From Vigna angularis (Eukaryota; Streptophyta; Magnoliopsida; Fabales; Fabaceae), in contig NC_068971.1 in the NCBI RefSeq assembly GCF_016808095.1, forward strand, positions 28,107,631 through 28,171,630: 64,000 bases of DNA, written 5' to 3'. The position numbers and the translations under genes were made by a program. The notes beneath the pieces were generated by a model that saw only the letters and a program-made list of their open reading frames with translations, was not told where the DNA came from and made no database searches. Shown piece by piece: positions 46,242 to 58,714 of this stretch; position 1 is the stretch's first letter; each line of letters starts with the position of its first letter.

Positions 46242-47760
46242 TGATGAGTGGATATTTATGTATTTATTTAATTTTTAATCTTGAATTCTTAATTGGTGTT
46301 TTGTATTTTAAAAGAATGCTTTAATTAGGATTTTTTATCAATAAGTTTATTCAGTATGAGATACAAAAACATGTTAAAAATAGTTTTTAATTGTATAAAT
46401 GTTTTTTTGGATATTTTGAGGTGTGTTAGTGTAGTTGCATTAAGTTGAATTAATGAAGGTGTGAAAATAAATTGGTTAAAATTTCATAACACCTTAAAGA
46501 TAAATCCAAGAATAGCAAATAATCAAAACCACATGAAGTCAAACCAAGTATTGCATGAAGAAGGAAAAAAAACATGAAAAGTGAAGAAATTTGGCTAAGC
46601 CAATAAAAAGGAAAGGGCAACAAAAGTTGGACTTGCATTTTTCTCTATTTTTTCTACAAAAAGGCTTTGATAATTGATAAATATTTATGATAAAAGATAA
46701 TTTGGGTAAAATATATCTTTAGAAAATTTATTTGATATTTTTAAATAATTACCTCGTTTAACTATATTAGTAAATATGAAAAGATGATATTTGTCAAATC
46801 TTTTTGAATCTAACAAAGTTCTTCTCAAATATTTTTAGATTTACACAACAGTCAAATATATTTTGTAGATATTAGATTATTTAGAAAATAATTTGAGGGT
46901 ATTACATTATTAGAAAGAAAATTAAAATAAAAGAAAAACCAAACAAAGCCTAGTCTAATTTCTATATAAAAAGATAGAATGAAACACATGAGAAGAGCAT
47001 AGGAACCCTTTCGGGGACCTAATTTCTTTCTCCCCATTATCTTTCATGTTGTCCACCCTTTCTTCTTCTGTTTTTATATTATGTATAGATTTCATGGACT
47101 ACTAAGCCTTTAGGTTGATTTTGTTGTAATTTTCTAACTGAAGTTTTAGGTTAGAAAAATAAATTTATTTGTTCTTTTGATTCTTATTGAGATTTATTTT
47201 TGTCTATGTCTTTTGCTTCTTAATAAAGTAAAATAATGATTTTTACATTCTAGAAAGTTAACATGGTGTTAAATCTACATAACATATCAATCATGAGTCC
47301 AATGGTTTTTAATTTTAATTGAAAATTTTCTTTGATTAAAGTTAGAAACGGATTAAATGAGTGTTTGCCAATAATTGAGAATGTACTTTGGTTAAAGGAG
47401 AAAAATTTAATAATAATTAATCATGAATGTGGTTTGGTTAATTAGTTTTTTTACTTGATATAAGAGGTAAAAAAATATACATGACTAGTCATAATAATAT
47501 TTAATTGAGAATGTATTTTTGTTTTATAGTGAAAATGCCAACAAATTAATTAAAAATTTACATTGATTAATTTGAAAATCTAAGGCAATAATTAAATGAA
47601 CATAATCCTTAGATAACCAATGAAGAATCCTATTTTGAAAAAGTAGTGGAATCAACGTGTTCAATTATTTTTGTTTTATCTCTTTTGCCAAGGCACCTTG
47701 CCATAGAGGGTTATGAATGGGCATCCCACGAAGTGGTTGAGTATATCATCTCCTTCCGAA
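46242..47760 (+). mobile_element. Possible gypsy LTR (TGATGAGTGGATATT start)
   Basis: TGATGAGTGGATATTTATG resembles the opening of Tat-type plant LTRs. A TATA box (TATATAAAAAG) at 46963-46973 and a leader-like stretch with TTTCATGGACTACTAAGCCT near 47090 fit an LTR promoter and R/U5. The right end was not located and no target duplication is proven. Confidence 0.4.
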
Positions 47761-48117
47761 TGGGAAGGAACTTAGAGGATTGGCCGAACGATTCTGTATT
47801 ATGAAAAATGAGGAGGATGTCACATTGATCAAGTTGGCGGTTTACAAGGAGAAAGAACATGTTTATCATGGGAAGGGGAACAACAATGAAGAGTTTTTCT
47901 CAAGTGCGCTTTCCCCTTCAGCCAAATGTGTGTTTGGGTTCCCTTTATCAATTTTCAAACAATCTTGTCGAGGGCATTGAACTTGGCTCCCACCCAGCTA
48001 CAACTGAACTGTTGGACATGCATGCAAGCATTCATGACAATATGCGCCGCTTTGAATCTCACCCCATCCCGACCATTTTCCTTAATTTATTTCGCACCCG
48101 ACTAATTGCCAAACGTG
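47761..48117 (+). other. Unidentified coding-like stretch
   Basis: Two overlapping frames of 66 and 97 codons are open here. The second runs into the copia LTR at 48118, so its C-terminus is LTR sequence. Phrases such as ELLDMHASIHDNMRRFE look protein-like, but I recognise no family. Probably a fragment of a retroelement gene. Confidence 0.3.
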
Positions 48118-48645
48118 TGAAGTACCTAGAAAAACACGAGAAGGGGGCTTGAATAGTCTTGTTAAGGACTGAAAAGTTTACGTAAGTTGTTAAACGCTCG
48201 ACTTTTAAAATTTAGTTCAAACTATAAGTTCTTTTTCACAAATGTTTTTCAATCGTTTAAATATGTTTGTTGCATCGTTTTGATTAAACTAGCTCTTAAT
48301 AAAAGAATAAAGCAATAATCACACAATTGTTTTTATATTGGTTCGCTTCATCGAGCTACATCCAGTCTCCTTTAACACCTTAGAGAGTTCTACTATAATC
48401 TTCCACAAGATTACAATTGAGTATTCTCACCACTCCTAGTATTCCTAGTCACTCCAACTAACCACCATATTACTCTAACTAGAACCGAGTTTCACCCACT
48501 CCTGGTTGCGCAATATTCTTCACCACTCCTTATATCCCTAGACAATCCAGATATCTACTTGATATGTTGTCTTATTGAGTTTAACCCACTCATAGTTCCA
48601 ACTAGACAAACTCATCTAGCTATGTTAAGACAAAATCGTCTATAA
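48118..48645 (-). mobile_element. Copia LTR piece, minus orientation
   Basis: Starts (plus strand) TGAAGTACCTAGAAAAACAC and AGAAGGGGG like the LTR at 29212, followed by the same GAGCTACATCCAGTCTCC and CACCACTCCTAG blocks. It breaks off near 48645. Confidence 0.6.
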
Positions 48646-49300
48646 GACTAATATATCTAAACTCTCTCATATGTTTTGATGTTTAACAAAACAACATTAA
48701 ATGAAATAAGAATATGAGGATGTCATTACTAAAAAAATTATGATAGCAAAAACTTAAGTTTCAAGCTCAAAATCTCTAAATATCTATTAACATAGGAAAG
48801 CCTTAGAAAACACTTAGGCCTAAATGAGACATTATACTAAATAATTTCCAAAGTCAAAGCGTCTATGAGAGTTGTGCTAAAAGCGAAAGATATATTGTGC
48901 CAAACGATAAACAATCAAACTCTTAAAAGAATGTATAAGTGTCAAGACAATGTTTTTGTTAATAACCTTTAAAAGTCTCAATCAATATTCCAAATATTTG
49001 TAGAAGAAAAACTTGCTAAGTGCTCTAGCTGAAGGAAGCAGAATATTAAAGCGTTTAAACCAATATAGACGATACCATGAAGTAAACACTGTACTTCGTC
49101 CAACGATGAAGCCCTAAGTCAATGACTGTTATATTAAAAGAAAAGCTTAGGTGATAAAATGCTACCTGAATGGTAGAAAACGTAAAGAGGACTTTGTTTT
49201 CCTGAACAAACATTAAATTTCATTAAATGCTCAACGTTCAAAAACAACAAAAGTGATAAGAGAAAAGACATATTTGTTTCTTTGAAGTGATTTTGAGGAT
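48646..49300 (+). mobile_element. Copia LTR piece, plus orientation
   Basis: From AACTCTCTCATATGTTTTG (48660) the DNA matches the start of the same LTR family but on the plus strand, through TTAGAAAACACTTAGGCCT, the GCTACCTGAATGGTAGAAAA block and ACAAAAGTGATAAGAGAAAA. The two pieces therefore face in opposite directions at a junction near 48645. Confidence 0.6.
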
Positions 49301-49379
49301 GAAACTATATTATAAATGTTAAAAGCATTCATTGTAGAAATCATTGTATAGGAATCAATTTGCAATTGTAAAGCACTTA

Positions 49380-50400
49380 GAAGTTTCATAACTTAGTGAT
49401 TCATTACAACAATAAGCGATTATCATAGGGTATAATCGATTATCACAATCCAAAACAGAAATGGGTTTGTTTTGGCAATAATCGATTATCACAGGGGATA
49501 ATTGATTATCACTGCAAGTTTTGATATTGTCCAAGAGTTGGCAATGAACTATTATCGATAATCGATTATCACGTTTTCTAAAAACCCATAACAGCCTGAA
49601 ATAATTGATTATCGCTTATGGTAATCGATTATCACTGACAGTTGGGAGTTGTCTTTTTATTTCCTTATCCCTAACCTATATATACACCCTTCCTAAACCT
49701 TTTACATAACACTTAAACAATTAGAGAGCACAAATTTGTTCTGAGGAAGTTCTCTAGTTTAGTGTGAGCTTAATCTAGTCTTGTGAAAGGAGAAGCTTGT
49801 GTTTAGTGTGACTAAAGGTGCAAGCGGTTCTCTTCAAGTTGATTGAGTTGATAGTCATTCCATCGTGTGTCGAAGGAAGGTATTTTCTGTTCTTAATATG
49901 TGTATGATTTTAATTGTAATCTGAAACTCTTTATAGTGATTAACGACTGAACATAGAATCTATTGATTCGAACCAGGATAAAATATCTTGTGTTAATAAG
50001 CTCCTTGTCCTCCAAGCTTGGCCAATAATGCCGAGCCCTTGGCCAACTCTAACTTTAGACGTCCACATTGGTCAATGTTGGGCTTTTGGCCCTTTGTTGA
50101 CTTAGGTGGTCAAAATCCTACTCTACTTACAGAAAACTTCATCTATGACCGATTCGAAGTACCTGACGAGAATTTAGGTGTTTAAGTTCGGGGATTGATT
50201 ATTTATTTTTCATTTATTTAAAAGTTTACAGACTTGGTATTTTTATATAAAAATGATATTCTGAAATTTTTGGACGATGTTTATAGTTATGTTTTGCTTA
50301 TTCATTTTAATCGAATAAAGTTTGATTAACTTAAATGAATGTTTTATAGAAAGGTTTTAAAAAAAGTTACACTCGTGACATTCCACTAAGGGTGTTACAT
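49380..50400 (+). mobile_element. LTR with AATCGATTAT cluster and TATA box
   Basis: Seven ATAATCGATTAT-type palindromes lie at 49405-49640, a TATA box (CTATATATACACC) at 49676-49688, then a leader. The block ends GTGACATTCCACTAAGGG followed by TGTTACA near 50400, like other gypsy LTRs here. No primer-binding site follows. Left border uncertain. Confidence 0.5.
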
Positions 50401-50611
50401 CCATTCCTAGAGTGATATGTGGCCACTAACTAGGTGAAAAAACTCTCCAATAAGGAGGAGACACATTGCTAGGACAAAAAGAAGTTCCTTGTCCTCCAAG
50501 CTTGGCCAAAAATTTCGACCCCTTGGCCAACTCTAGCTTTAGACGTCAACATTGGGCAATGTTGGGCTTTTGGCCCTTTGTTGACATAGGTGGTTAAAAT
50601 CTACTCTACTT
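50001..50611. repeat. Direct repeat of about 127 bp (CTCCTTGTCCTCCAAGCTTGG)
   Basis: Units at 50001-50128 and 50485-50611 are roughly 90 per cent alike, sharing CAAGCTTGGCCAA, CTTTAGACGTC and GGGCTTTTGGCCCTTTGTTG. One unit is inside the LTR and the other just outside its end. Shorter AAATTAAAATCCTA-type repeats follow at 50610-50720. Confidence 0.8.
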
Positions 50612-51372
50612 GGAGCAAAATGCAAGGCCCAAATTAAAATCCTACACTACTAGCCCATAACACAAAGGCCAGAAATTAAAATCCTAGACTACTTGGCCCA
50701 AAATACAAGGCCCAAAATTATTCTTACTCTAAAAGCTTCATGATGGTTCTAAAGGTGGTCCACAATGTAGAGTTGATACCATCTACAAGGATGACTTCTA
50801 CTATCCTTAAAAGTTTTTGACCATAGGCAGGGGCTATGTCATCATAACCAATTTTATATGTTCCACTTTCTATATAGATAATGTGTATGTCAAGCACACC
50901 ATTAATGCAAAATGTGGAAAATAATAGTTATTCTTCTTGTACATAACTAAAGAATGAAATAAAAAGCATTCTAACAATAGATACAAAAATAAAGAAAGAA
51001 AGAAAATTATTTTGTTAAAAGAAAATTGAAAAAAAATCCTTTTCTATATTTTTGGCAAGAATATAAAGGAAAGCTACATCCCCAATACAATAAGAGTTAT
51101 ATTGAGGTGGAATTTTGTCAAGGTTTCTTGTTTAAAGGAAACTACCTGTTATCTTTCACTCGTCTTTCCTCAAGCTTTCAGAATTAAGAAAGGAAATTAT
51201 CTTTCATATACTCATGAGTGTGCACCCTCATCACTCTATCAAGACTTTTTCTATTCTTAATGCTTCCAGTTTCATAAACAATCTTTATGAAACTTGAACT
51301 CTTATTCAGCAAGACGTGAAAAATCCACAATCCTCAAGTCATCCTAAGGACAAACTATACTGATATCATTAA
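50612..51372. other. Intergenic DNA
   Basis: Apart from short AGGCCCAAATTAAAATCC repeats at the start, nothing recognisable. Confidence 0.45.
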
Positions 51373-52798
51373 TGTAACATCCCATTTTAGTATAGTTAAA
51401 CCAATAAAATAAGACATTTCATAATAACATTCAAAACAAATAATCCAGAGTATAAAGTATATTTATAGAGTCCTACCAAAATATAAAACTATAAAATTAT
51501 GAAATTTATATAAACACATTAAAACCAATAAAGGCCCTTTATCAAAACTAACCATTTATGCTTCCAAAGCATTTTCCCAACTTTATTTGTTGACTCCTTA
51601 TCCTCTAAAGGTGTCTCTATACCTACAACTTCATTTATTCACACCGATAAGGTGATTATCACAAAAAGAAAAAAACTAAAACAGACAAGACAAACAACAT
51701 AATAAGATAAGCTAATTTACAAAAGGAACATACATATAGCAAGTAAACAAATTTCATAACAAAGCCACTCAAATAATCACAATGGACTCAAACATACAAT
51801 TAAAGAATCTATATACTCAATTATCCGGATACATACTTTTAATGTCGAAATCATTTCAATTATTCAGATACATGCATTTAATGTCAGAATCGCTGGAGAT
51901 ATGCACTTGTGATGGTCTTTACTACTCTACAAAGCTATTTCCAATGGATTTCACCCTACCACTCATAAGGTTAATCCCCTTCAAACCTGAGGCCATTATT
52001 TGGCCTTCAAACTTGGACCTCCTACGACGCTCACCACATAACCCATTCTATTCTAGATGCGTATGAATGGTTATTAGAGTTCATGATATCTCCTTGCTTG
52101 AATTCATACATCAATGAATACACTAAAAAATTATTACCATAGAATCTTCCTACGAGATTCCTGGAATTATGCCAAACACATACATTCCTCCATAAACATG
52201 ATTCCACATTAAGTTTCTAATGCAAACAATCACCCATATTTGTAGTCATTCACACTAACTAATATCATGTTTGTGGTCAATTAAAACCAACATATATTTT
52301 CAGACATCAGTCTACACAAGAATATTAATCAATAAATCCATCAATTATTCCATAAATAAGAATAATACATTAAACACAAAACCAAATAATGTGAAAAATA
52401 ATAAATCAAAGCACATAACATATCGGCGCTCAATAGTAATAGGGTAGTGCTCAATGTTGAAGCTCTCGACAAAAGTGGCGTTAAGCGGTGAAAATCATCA
52501 TTCAATGACCTATCACGAAAATGCTCCCTTACTTGAAAAATGAAGGCTAATGCTCAATGCCCACTCGTACCGCTTAGCACCGTGACAAGAGGTTTACAAT
52601 TAGCAAATTTTTAACTTTTCAATTGATCATAATGGTACTTTCCCTTCACTACAAAAAAGAAGGGCATTACCGAAGGCCAGAAGTCCTCAGAAACAACCCA
52701 AAACCGTCGGTAAAAGGTAATTACAGACGGCTTATCGACGGTCACAGAGCCCTCGGTAAATCCCTTGTCGCTAACATTTACCGAGGGCTTCAGCTCTT

Positions 52799-52995
52799 CG
52801 ATAATTACCGAAGGGCAAAAGCCTTTGGTAATTACCGAAGGCCGAAAGCCTTCGCTAATTACCGAAGACCGAAAGCCTTCGGTAATTACCGAAGGGCAAA
52901 AGCATTCGGTAATTACCGAAGGGCAAAAGCCTTCGGTAATTATTGAAGGGCAAAAGCCCTCGGTTATTACCGAAGGGCGAAAGCCTTTGGTAACA
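52799..52995. repeat. 27-bp tandem palindromic units in the CACTA subterminal zone
   Basis: About seven units of ATTACCGAAGGGCAAAAG then CCTTCGGTA. Each is a hairpin (TACCGAAGG against CCTTCGGTA). Because 27 is a multiple of three, it shows up as a false open frame with a nine-residue repeat. Confidence 0.9.
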
Positions 52996-53471
52996 ACCTA
53001 ACGTGTGTATTTATCGAAGGGCAAAAGCCTTCGGTAAGTTGGAGGGAAATTTAAAAGACAATTGTATTTCTTATGAAACTAACAACACAAACAGACCTGC
53101 ATAACAGTTTTCAACTACAATCAGACCTGCATAACAATTTTCAAGCACATACAGACCTGCATAATGTGCATCTCAAAGATGCAATCATTGATCAATATCC
53201 ATAGAACATAATATCCATAGAACATCCATTATTAATCCATAGAACATGTATTTATATAGTTAAAACATATAACAATGTAACATAATGATGTTCTAACATC
53301 CAAAGTCATCCACTTGATCTAACATCAAAATGATCTAAACTAATATCCAAAATTTGCTATAACAAGTAATAACAAAATGAAATTAATAATGTACATAGTT
53401 ATAACACTCTTGATTCTATAACACTCTTGATTTTATAACACTCTTGATTCTGAAATACTTTACAATCTCAG

Positions 53472-53807
53472 TACATGAGGAAAGAATGGATAAGATTGAC
53501 AGAATCAGGGACATGGCCAGATCATCTCCATTTCACAAGCTTCTTATGGTTCAATGTTTAAAGCATAAAGGTAATGCGGTGCCAATCACAGGTGATGCCA
53601 CAAATTATGCACCTGCTCTAAAAGAAGTAGATATTGGACTTTCCAAGGGAATAGAAGGCACTAAAGTGGAAAAGGAGAGCTTTGGCTTTAGCCACCGAGG
53701 AACCTACTAATGGTCTCATGAAGATGCCACCTGTAGGTAGAGTTGAGCCACTGATAACTACACTTATGTGGAGGAACCTGATTTCACAAGCATTGTACCA
53801 GGTTATG
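53472..53807 (+). pseudogene. Autoinhibited Ca2+-ATPase (ACA-type) fragment captured by CACTA
   Basis: After an AG acceptor at 53471 the frame reads EERMDKIDRIRDMARSSPFH, KLLMVQCLKHKG, TGDATNYAPALKEVDIGLSK and GTKVEKES, from the phosphorylation domain of plant P2B calcium pumps. It then joins, in another frame, ALALATEEPTNGLMKMPPVG and EPLITTLMWRNLISQALYQV, which in the full protein lie after further exons. A GT donor follows at 53808. The hinge motif is TGDATNYAP instead of TGDGTNDAP, so a magnesium-binding Asp is lost. The phosphorylated-Asp motif and most membrane helices are absent. Non-functional. Confidence 0.85.
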
Positions 53808-56719
53808 GTACAAATGGTTTTACAATCCACAACTCATACATAATATACTTTACATATCCATATTAACCTCAGGATGAGTTCAAAATGGATGCCATTTAGC
53901 TTGAGTTTATCTATTTTTTAAGATTTAAAAAGACTAATCATGGGAAAGACCACCATATATGGTATTACCCTGTTGGAATCATAATGTACTTGCTTATAAA
54001 ACCAAATTGAAACGAAATGATGTTAAGTTGAACATGAGTTAAAGGAAACGCCATTTAGCTATTTTAAGAAGAAGTTTATTTTCATGAGACTGACACTAAA
54101 AATTGCCATCAACTCAACCATACAAGTTTCCACTCACATTTAAATTAATTTCCTAAATAAACTCATGAACCACATTTGCATTGTAGGATCATCAATCTAT
54201 AACATTATTTATTTTCTAACAATGAAGGAATAAATTTTTTTAATAAGAAGACTGGTACATATATTTTAAATGATATAAACCTCAATCTGGATTATGTATT
54301 TTACTACTGCAACTTGAAGAGAACCAAAACCAACATCAACATAGGGCTGACCCACATACAAAAAATGAAGGTTAAGTAATGATTGAGACAATCAACAATT
54401 ATACTGTGGACTATTTAAGAGACCTCACACAAGTACAGGTTTTAATATTTCTTAGGATGAAGTTTTCACCCACTAACTGCATATATAAAATTTAGTTTCC
54501 AATCACTAGTTTTCCTCATGACTTCACATAGCTCTGATGTTCACATCACAAGTGTCAAAGACAGGTACAACTACTTACCCAAATTTGTCTCATGTTAGAT
54601 CAAAATTTTATCATAATATTGCTCTTAAAAAGTTACAAACAAAAGACAACTTAAAAAATATCATTTCCTATTATTCCAATGATGAAGATCAATTTCCTTT
54701 TACTAAACTGTCAAAATTAAGTTCCTATTATGTATATTTACTTCAGATCCCACTGTTTTTAGTATTTCTTTATATACATTACATTAAAAATATATTGCTA
54801 AGTGTATGTATAATTTACTGGCATAAAAATATACTTAATGCTGACTCATGTTTCAAGTTTTAAATTAACATTTTGATGTTTAAAGTTCTATTATGAATTA
54901 ATTTTTGAGGAAGTTTTTGGTTATTTTGAGCTAAATAGAACTTGTGTACATAGTTTAGTCAAAGCCTACAGGTGTCTATTGTACATTTTCCACCTCTACT
55001 ATTGCATTATTGTCAATTTCATGATGTGTATATATGTAGAAGTTTCTGAACTGAGTACACAACTTTCCAACTAGCTTTTACACTCCTTTCATCGTTGGAT
55101 AGGTATCTTATATGTTCAAACACTATGCACCTATTCTGGCACATTCTATAATTAGAGAGATTTGACCCGAATTGTTTGATTCTACTGTGATCCACTTGTG
55201 TAAGCTACATTGTACAACTTGTGGACATTTTTGTTAATGCCAATTGTTTTGAGCACACTTGAGGTACCAAAGGAAAATGTAGTTAAGTTTGGTGTTGAAG
55301 AAAAGTAGGAGTGGTTGTTGTATTGTGGTGTGAAAGGTGAATGATGAAGCGGAAGTCTTATTGTTAATAGAGGGAACTTCCAGGGGACGGAGAGTGTGGG
55401 AAAATAAGAGATGAAGAAAGGATAACCATAAGATATAGAAGGGAGAAATAGAAAAGAGAAAGAATAAATTAAGTGAAATACAAGTACAAGTAAGGTCAGT
55501 GGCAGTGTGATAATAAATTGGTCATGAGTTTAAAGGAGTGAGAAAAGGCAAATGTTGTGGACTGTATTATTCTCTTTCGGATTTAATAATGAGATAGGAA
55601 GATGGGAAATTTTGCATAGGGGAAAGCAACATTCTAGGAGTAGGAAATGGGTGGGGTTTTAAGTTGAAGAAATATCCCATTTAGCAGGATCTTTAATTAT
55701 GCCTCACTGTTCAATTGCTCTATTTCAGAATCATGTTCTAGGTCCATTAACAGAAGATATAAAGTTAAATCCTTATAACTAAAACATACATAAGTTCAGA
55801 ACCACAGAATGATAAATGTTGATAAAATTTTATATAGGTCACACATAAATATGGGCCAAGGAAAAACTAAAAAGAGCATTGGTATCCTTCTAAATTCTAA
55901 GGTGCCAGACAAGGCACCAATTATTAGAATCAGACATATATCAAATCAAAACGTTTATAATTTTCCTACTTCTGTCACATTTTAGGCTGATTTTTATACT
56001 CTTTCTTTGTACTCATAACACGATGATGGTGTTTGAGTCAACATCCATGTTTGGGAAACTGAGAAAATGGAGGCCAAGTGGCCCAGTATGAAATTGTGTA
56101 AATGGTAAATGAGAGAGGGAAAATAAAAGGTAACTGTAAAGTTATTTCTGGTTATGGTGAAGGGCACACTTAACTGGTTTAAAGGTATGAAAAAGAAGGG
56201 TAATGTGCACTAAGTACATTGTATGAATATAATATTATATTGAAGAAGAGGACTCAACCTAAAGAGAATTAAACCTCTAGGCTGATGTTGATTTGGTTAT
56301 GAAGTCTGGGAACTTAATTTGTTGGTTCACTTAGTACTAGTTTAGTTCTGAATAAGGAATTCTAAATTAGACGGTATCTTACTCATGTATAAAAAATGTT
56401 TTATAACGAACTTATCTAAAAACAATAAAAGAAACTGTGCAACAAACAAGCGATTCAATCATAAGTATTGGTTATTACTTGGCAGTAATGTATAGATTCA
56501 GATAAAACAACCAGAAAATCCAATACATAGTTTTGACATAGTCATGTACAGTTTCATATCAAATCAAGAAGTAGAAGCTAACTATATTTGATGGTTTTCG
56601 ACAAAAACAAACATACAACTTTGTGCATAAATCTTCTGTTACATTTTGATATAGTGTTTAAGTTCTTCCAGAACATAAATAAGAAAAAATCATGCTATTA
56701 TCCAGCACTAAAAGAGGAA
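53808..56719. other. AT-rich interior of the CACTA element
   Basis: No coding content recognised beyond the ATPase fragment. May contain introns or further decayed captured sequence. Confidence 0.4.
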
Positions 56720-58714
56720 CTTGTAAATGCAGTTAACTACAGCGGTGGAAGTTAGCAAACCTGATAAAAAGCTCCATAGCACCCTCTACAATGGCAGCCC
56801 CACCCCAAGTAGACCACCACTTAAAGCAGCATCCACAACACGTTACCACCGCAATGCCCTCATCACACTACCCACGAAGCACGACCCCTGCTGCCACAAC
56901 CACAATCCAATATAGAATGACTTGCAAGGAATTGCAAGAAATTGGAAGCACGAAAACAAATAGCAATCAATTAAGGAGCAAGCCCCAAACCTAAAATTCA
57001 CACGAACAAAACACTAACCTTACTGCAATCCTAGCGACAACACCCTCCCTACTCCACGGCAGCCGCAATAAATGCCCCACTCACCGTCCACCAACACCCT
57101 TCCCGGAGAATCACTCAACAACAGCTCTAAGCCTACCGAATGAAGGATGACGCCTCAGTCACCAACCGTCCCTACTCCACGGCAGTCGCCTCAATCACCA
57201 ACCGTCCTCACACCATCAACGACAACCGCTGTCCCGCCTCACTAACACGACCGAATGAAGGATGACGCAGTTACGCCCTCAGAACAACCGTGACGACAGA
57301 GACAATGTGCCTAAGGAGATGATTCGCAGGGAGAGGGAAATAGGGTTTGGTCGACGAGCTCGAAATGGGAGAGGGAAATCAGAAGTTTTGGTTTTAATTC
57401 ACCCTCAAACATACCGACGGCCTAAGACCCTCGGTTTTTAAAATCACCACTTCATTAACGAGGGCCTAAGGACCTTCGGTAAAAGGCTGCCGGTATTATG
57501 CGCTATTTTTGTAGTCAATACAGACGACTCAAAGACCTTCGGTAATAGTCTAACTGACCGTCGGTAAAGCACTTTTACCGAAGGTCGTGAGACCATCTGT
57601 AAATACCCTTCGGTAATACGCCAATTTCTTATAGTGCTTCTTTTATTAACTCAATCCCTTAGAAAAACATGTTGTACTCTATACCAATTGGACTAATTAC
57701 TCAAGTAAAAACTTCCAATTCAATCATACTCTTAAATTCATAATTTATCTCCAAACACACTTGATTTCACAGAATTTCCCCAACAACAAAATTTAAGCAT
57801 ATAATAATCACATATACTATAACATATTCAATAAGAAAGCCAATACAATTCCAAAAAAGCAATAATTTCAATTGTCATGACTACAACATCAGAAGTCACA
57901 ACCAACGATTTTAGTGAAAAAACAACATATAAAAGCTTTAATTAATTTCTCTCACCAAACAAAATTGTCAAAGCACGCTTTTGAATCCACATATGCTCTA
58001 TATACACTTAGGAACAACACATAAACGATCAGGTCATGTCGAGAGGATCACTGATCAACAAAGAATCTTGTTGATGATTCAAAGAACACATAGTGAAAAA
58101 TACTCGCATGGTGGATAAAGACAGAAAACTCGACTTACAGGATTAAAGAAACTAATTGGTCCAAATTGAAGACTTTGTTGTGAAGATCACTAATCAATCC
58201 TATAGAAAAGTTAAAGTACTAAAAAAATGTATTCTAGAGAGATAATGTGTTTTAAAATAATGAAATTCGTTTATAAACTTCCTATTTATATAAGTCCTTT
58301 TTAATATTAAAATAACTGAGTCCCACTATTTTTAAAACCACAATCAATTTTAAAATACCATTTTTAAGGTCATTATATTATGTGTCTTTATTTTTGAAAT
58401 ATTAATTATAATTTTAAAAATTGAAAGATAATATTATTTTATTAAAATGTATGTATATTTATATACATGATATAATTTAAAAATTTTAATATATTTAAAA
58501 TTTTAATTTAATTTAATTTGCTTAACTTAAATTGACAAATATAATTTTCTATTTTTCAAAGTAGGTTTTTAATTTTTTCTTAAAATTGAAATAAAATGAT
58601 TCTCATAGTACTAGATTAATTCTTTTAAGCCATTTCTAATTTAATGGAGACACAACTTACAACTCTTTGCTTTTTGTCTATCGAGTCAAGTGGGACTATT
58701 GTACCACTCATGCA

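Larger units (their letters stand above)
52647..57636. mobile_element. CACTA element with 3-bp target duplication
   Basis: Starts CACTACAAAAAAGAAGGGC at 52647 and ends TTCTTATAGTG at 57636, flanked by CTT on both sides (52644-52646 and 57637-57639). Both subterminal zones are packed with ACCGAAGG/CCTTCGGT words (52670-53040 and 57400-57625). The interior carries a calcium-ATPase fragment (53472-53807), a long AT-rich middle without recognised coding content, and a GC-richer unidentified block at 56720-57400. There is no TNP2 transposase, so it is non-autonomous. Confidence 0.92.
51373..58614 (-). mobile_element. Probable LTR, minus orientation, interrupted by a CACTA element
   Basis: The plus-strand left end TGTAACATCCCATTTTAG is the inverse of a GGGATGTTACA LTR end. 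ATTAA flanks both 51368-51372 and 58615-58619. A minus-strand TATA box (CTTATATAAATAG) lies at 58282-58294. Without the CACTA insertion the length is about 2.25 kb. The right terminus does not read CA on the plus strand, so that border is tentative. Confidence 0.45.

Noticed and set aside
47859..48152. A 97-codon plus-strand ORF
   Set aside because: Its last residues are encoded by the end of a copia LTR, so it is not a genuine complete gene.
52623..53001. Open frames of 78-107 codons with a nine-residue repeat
   Set aside because: They come from the 27-bp palindromic tandem units of the CACTA element, open in more than one frame, and cross its terminus.
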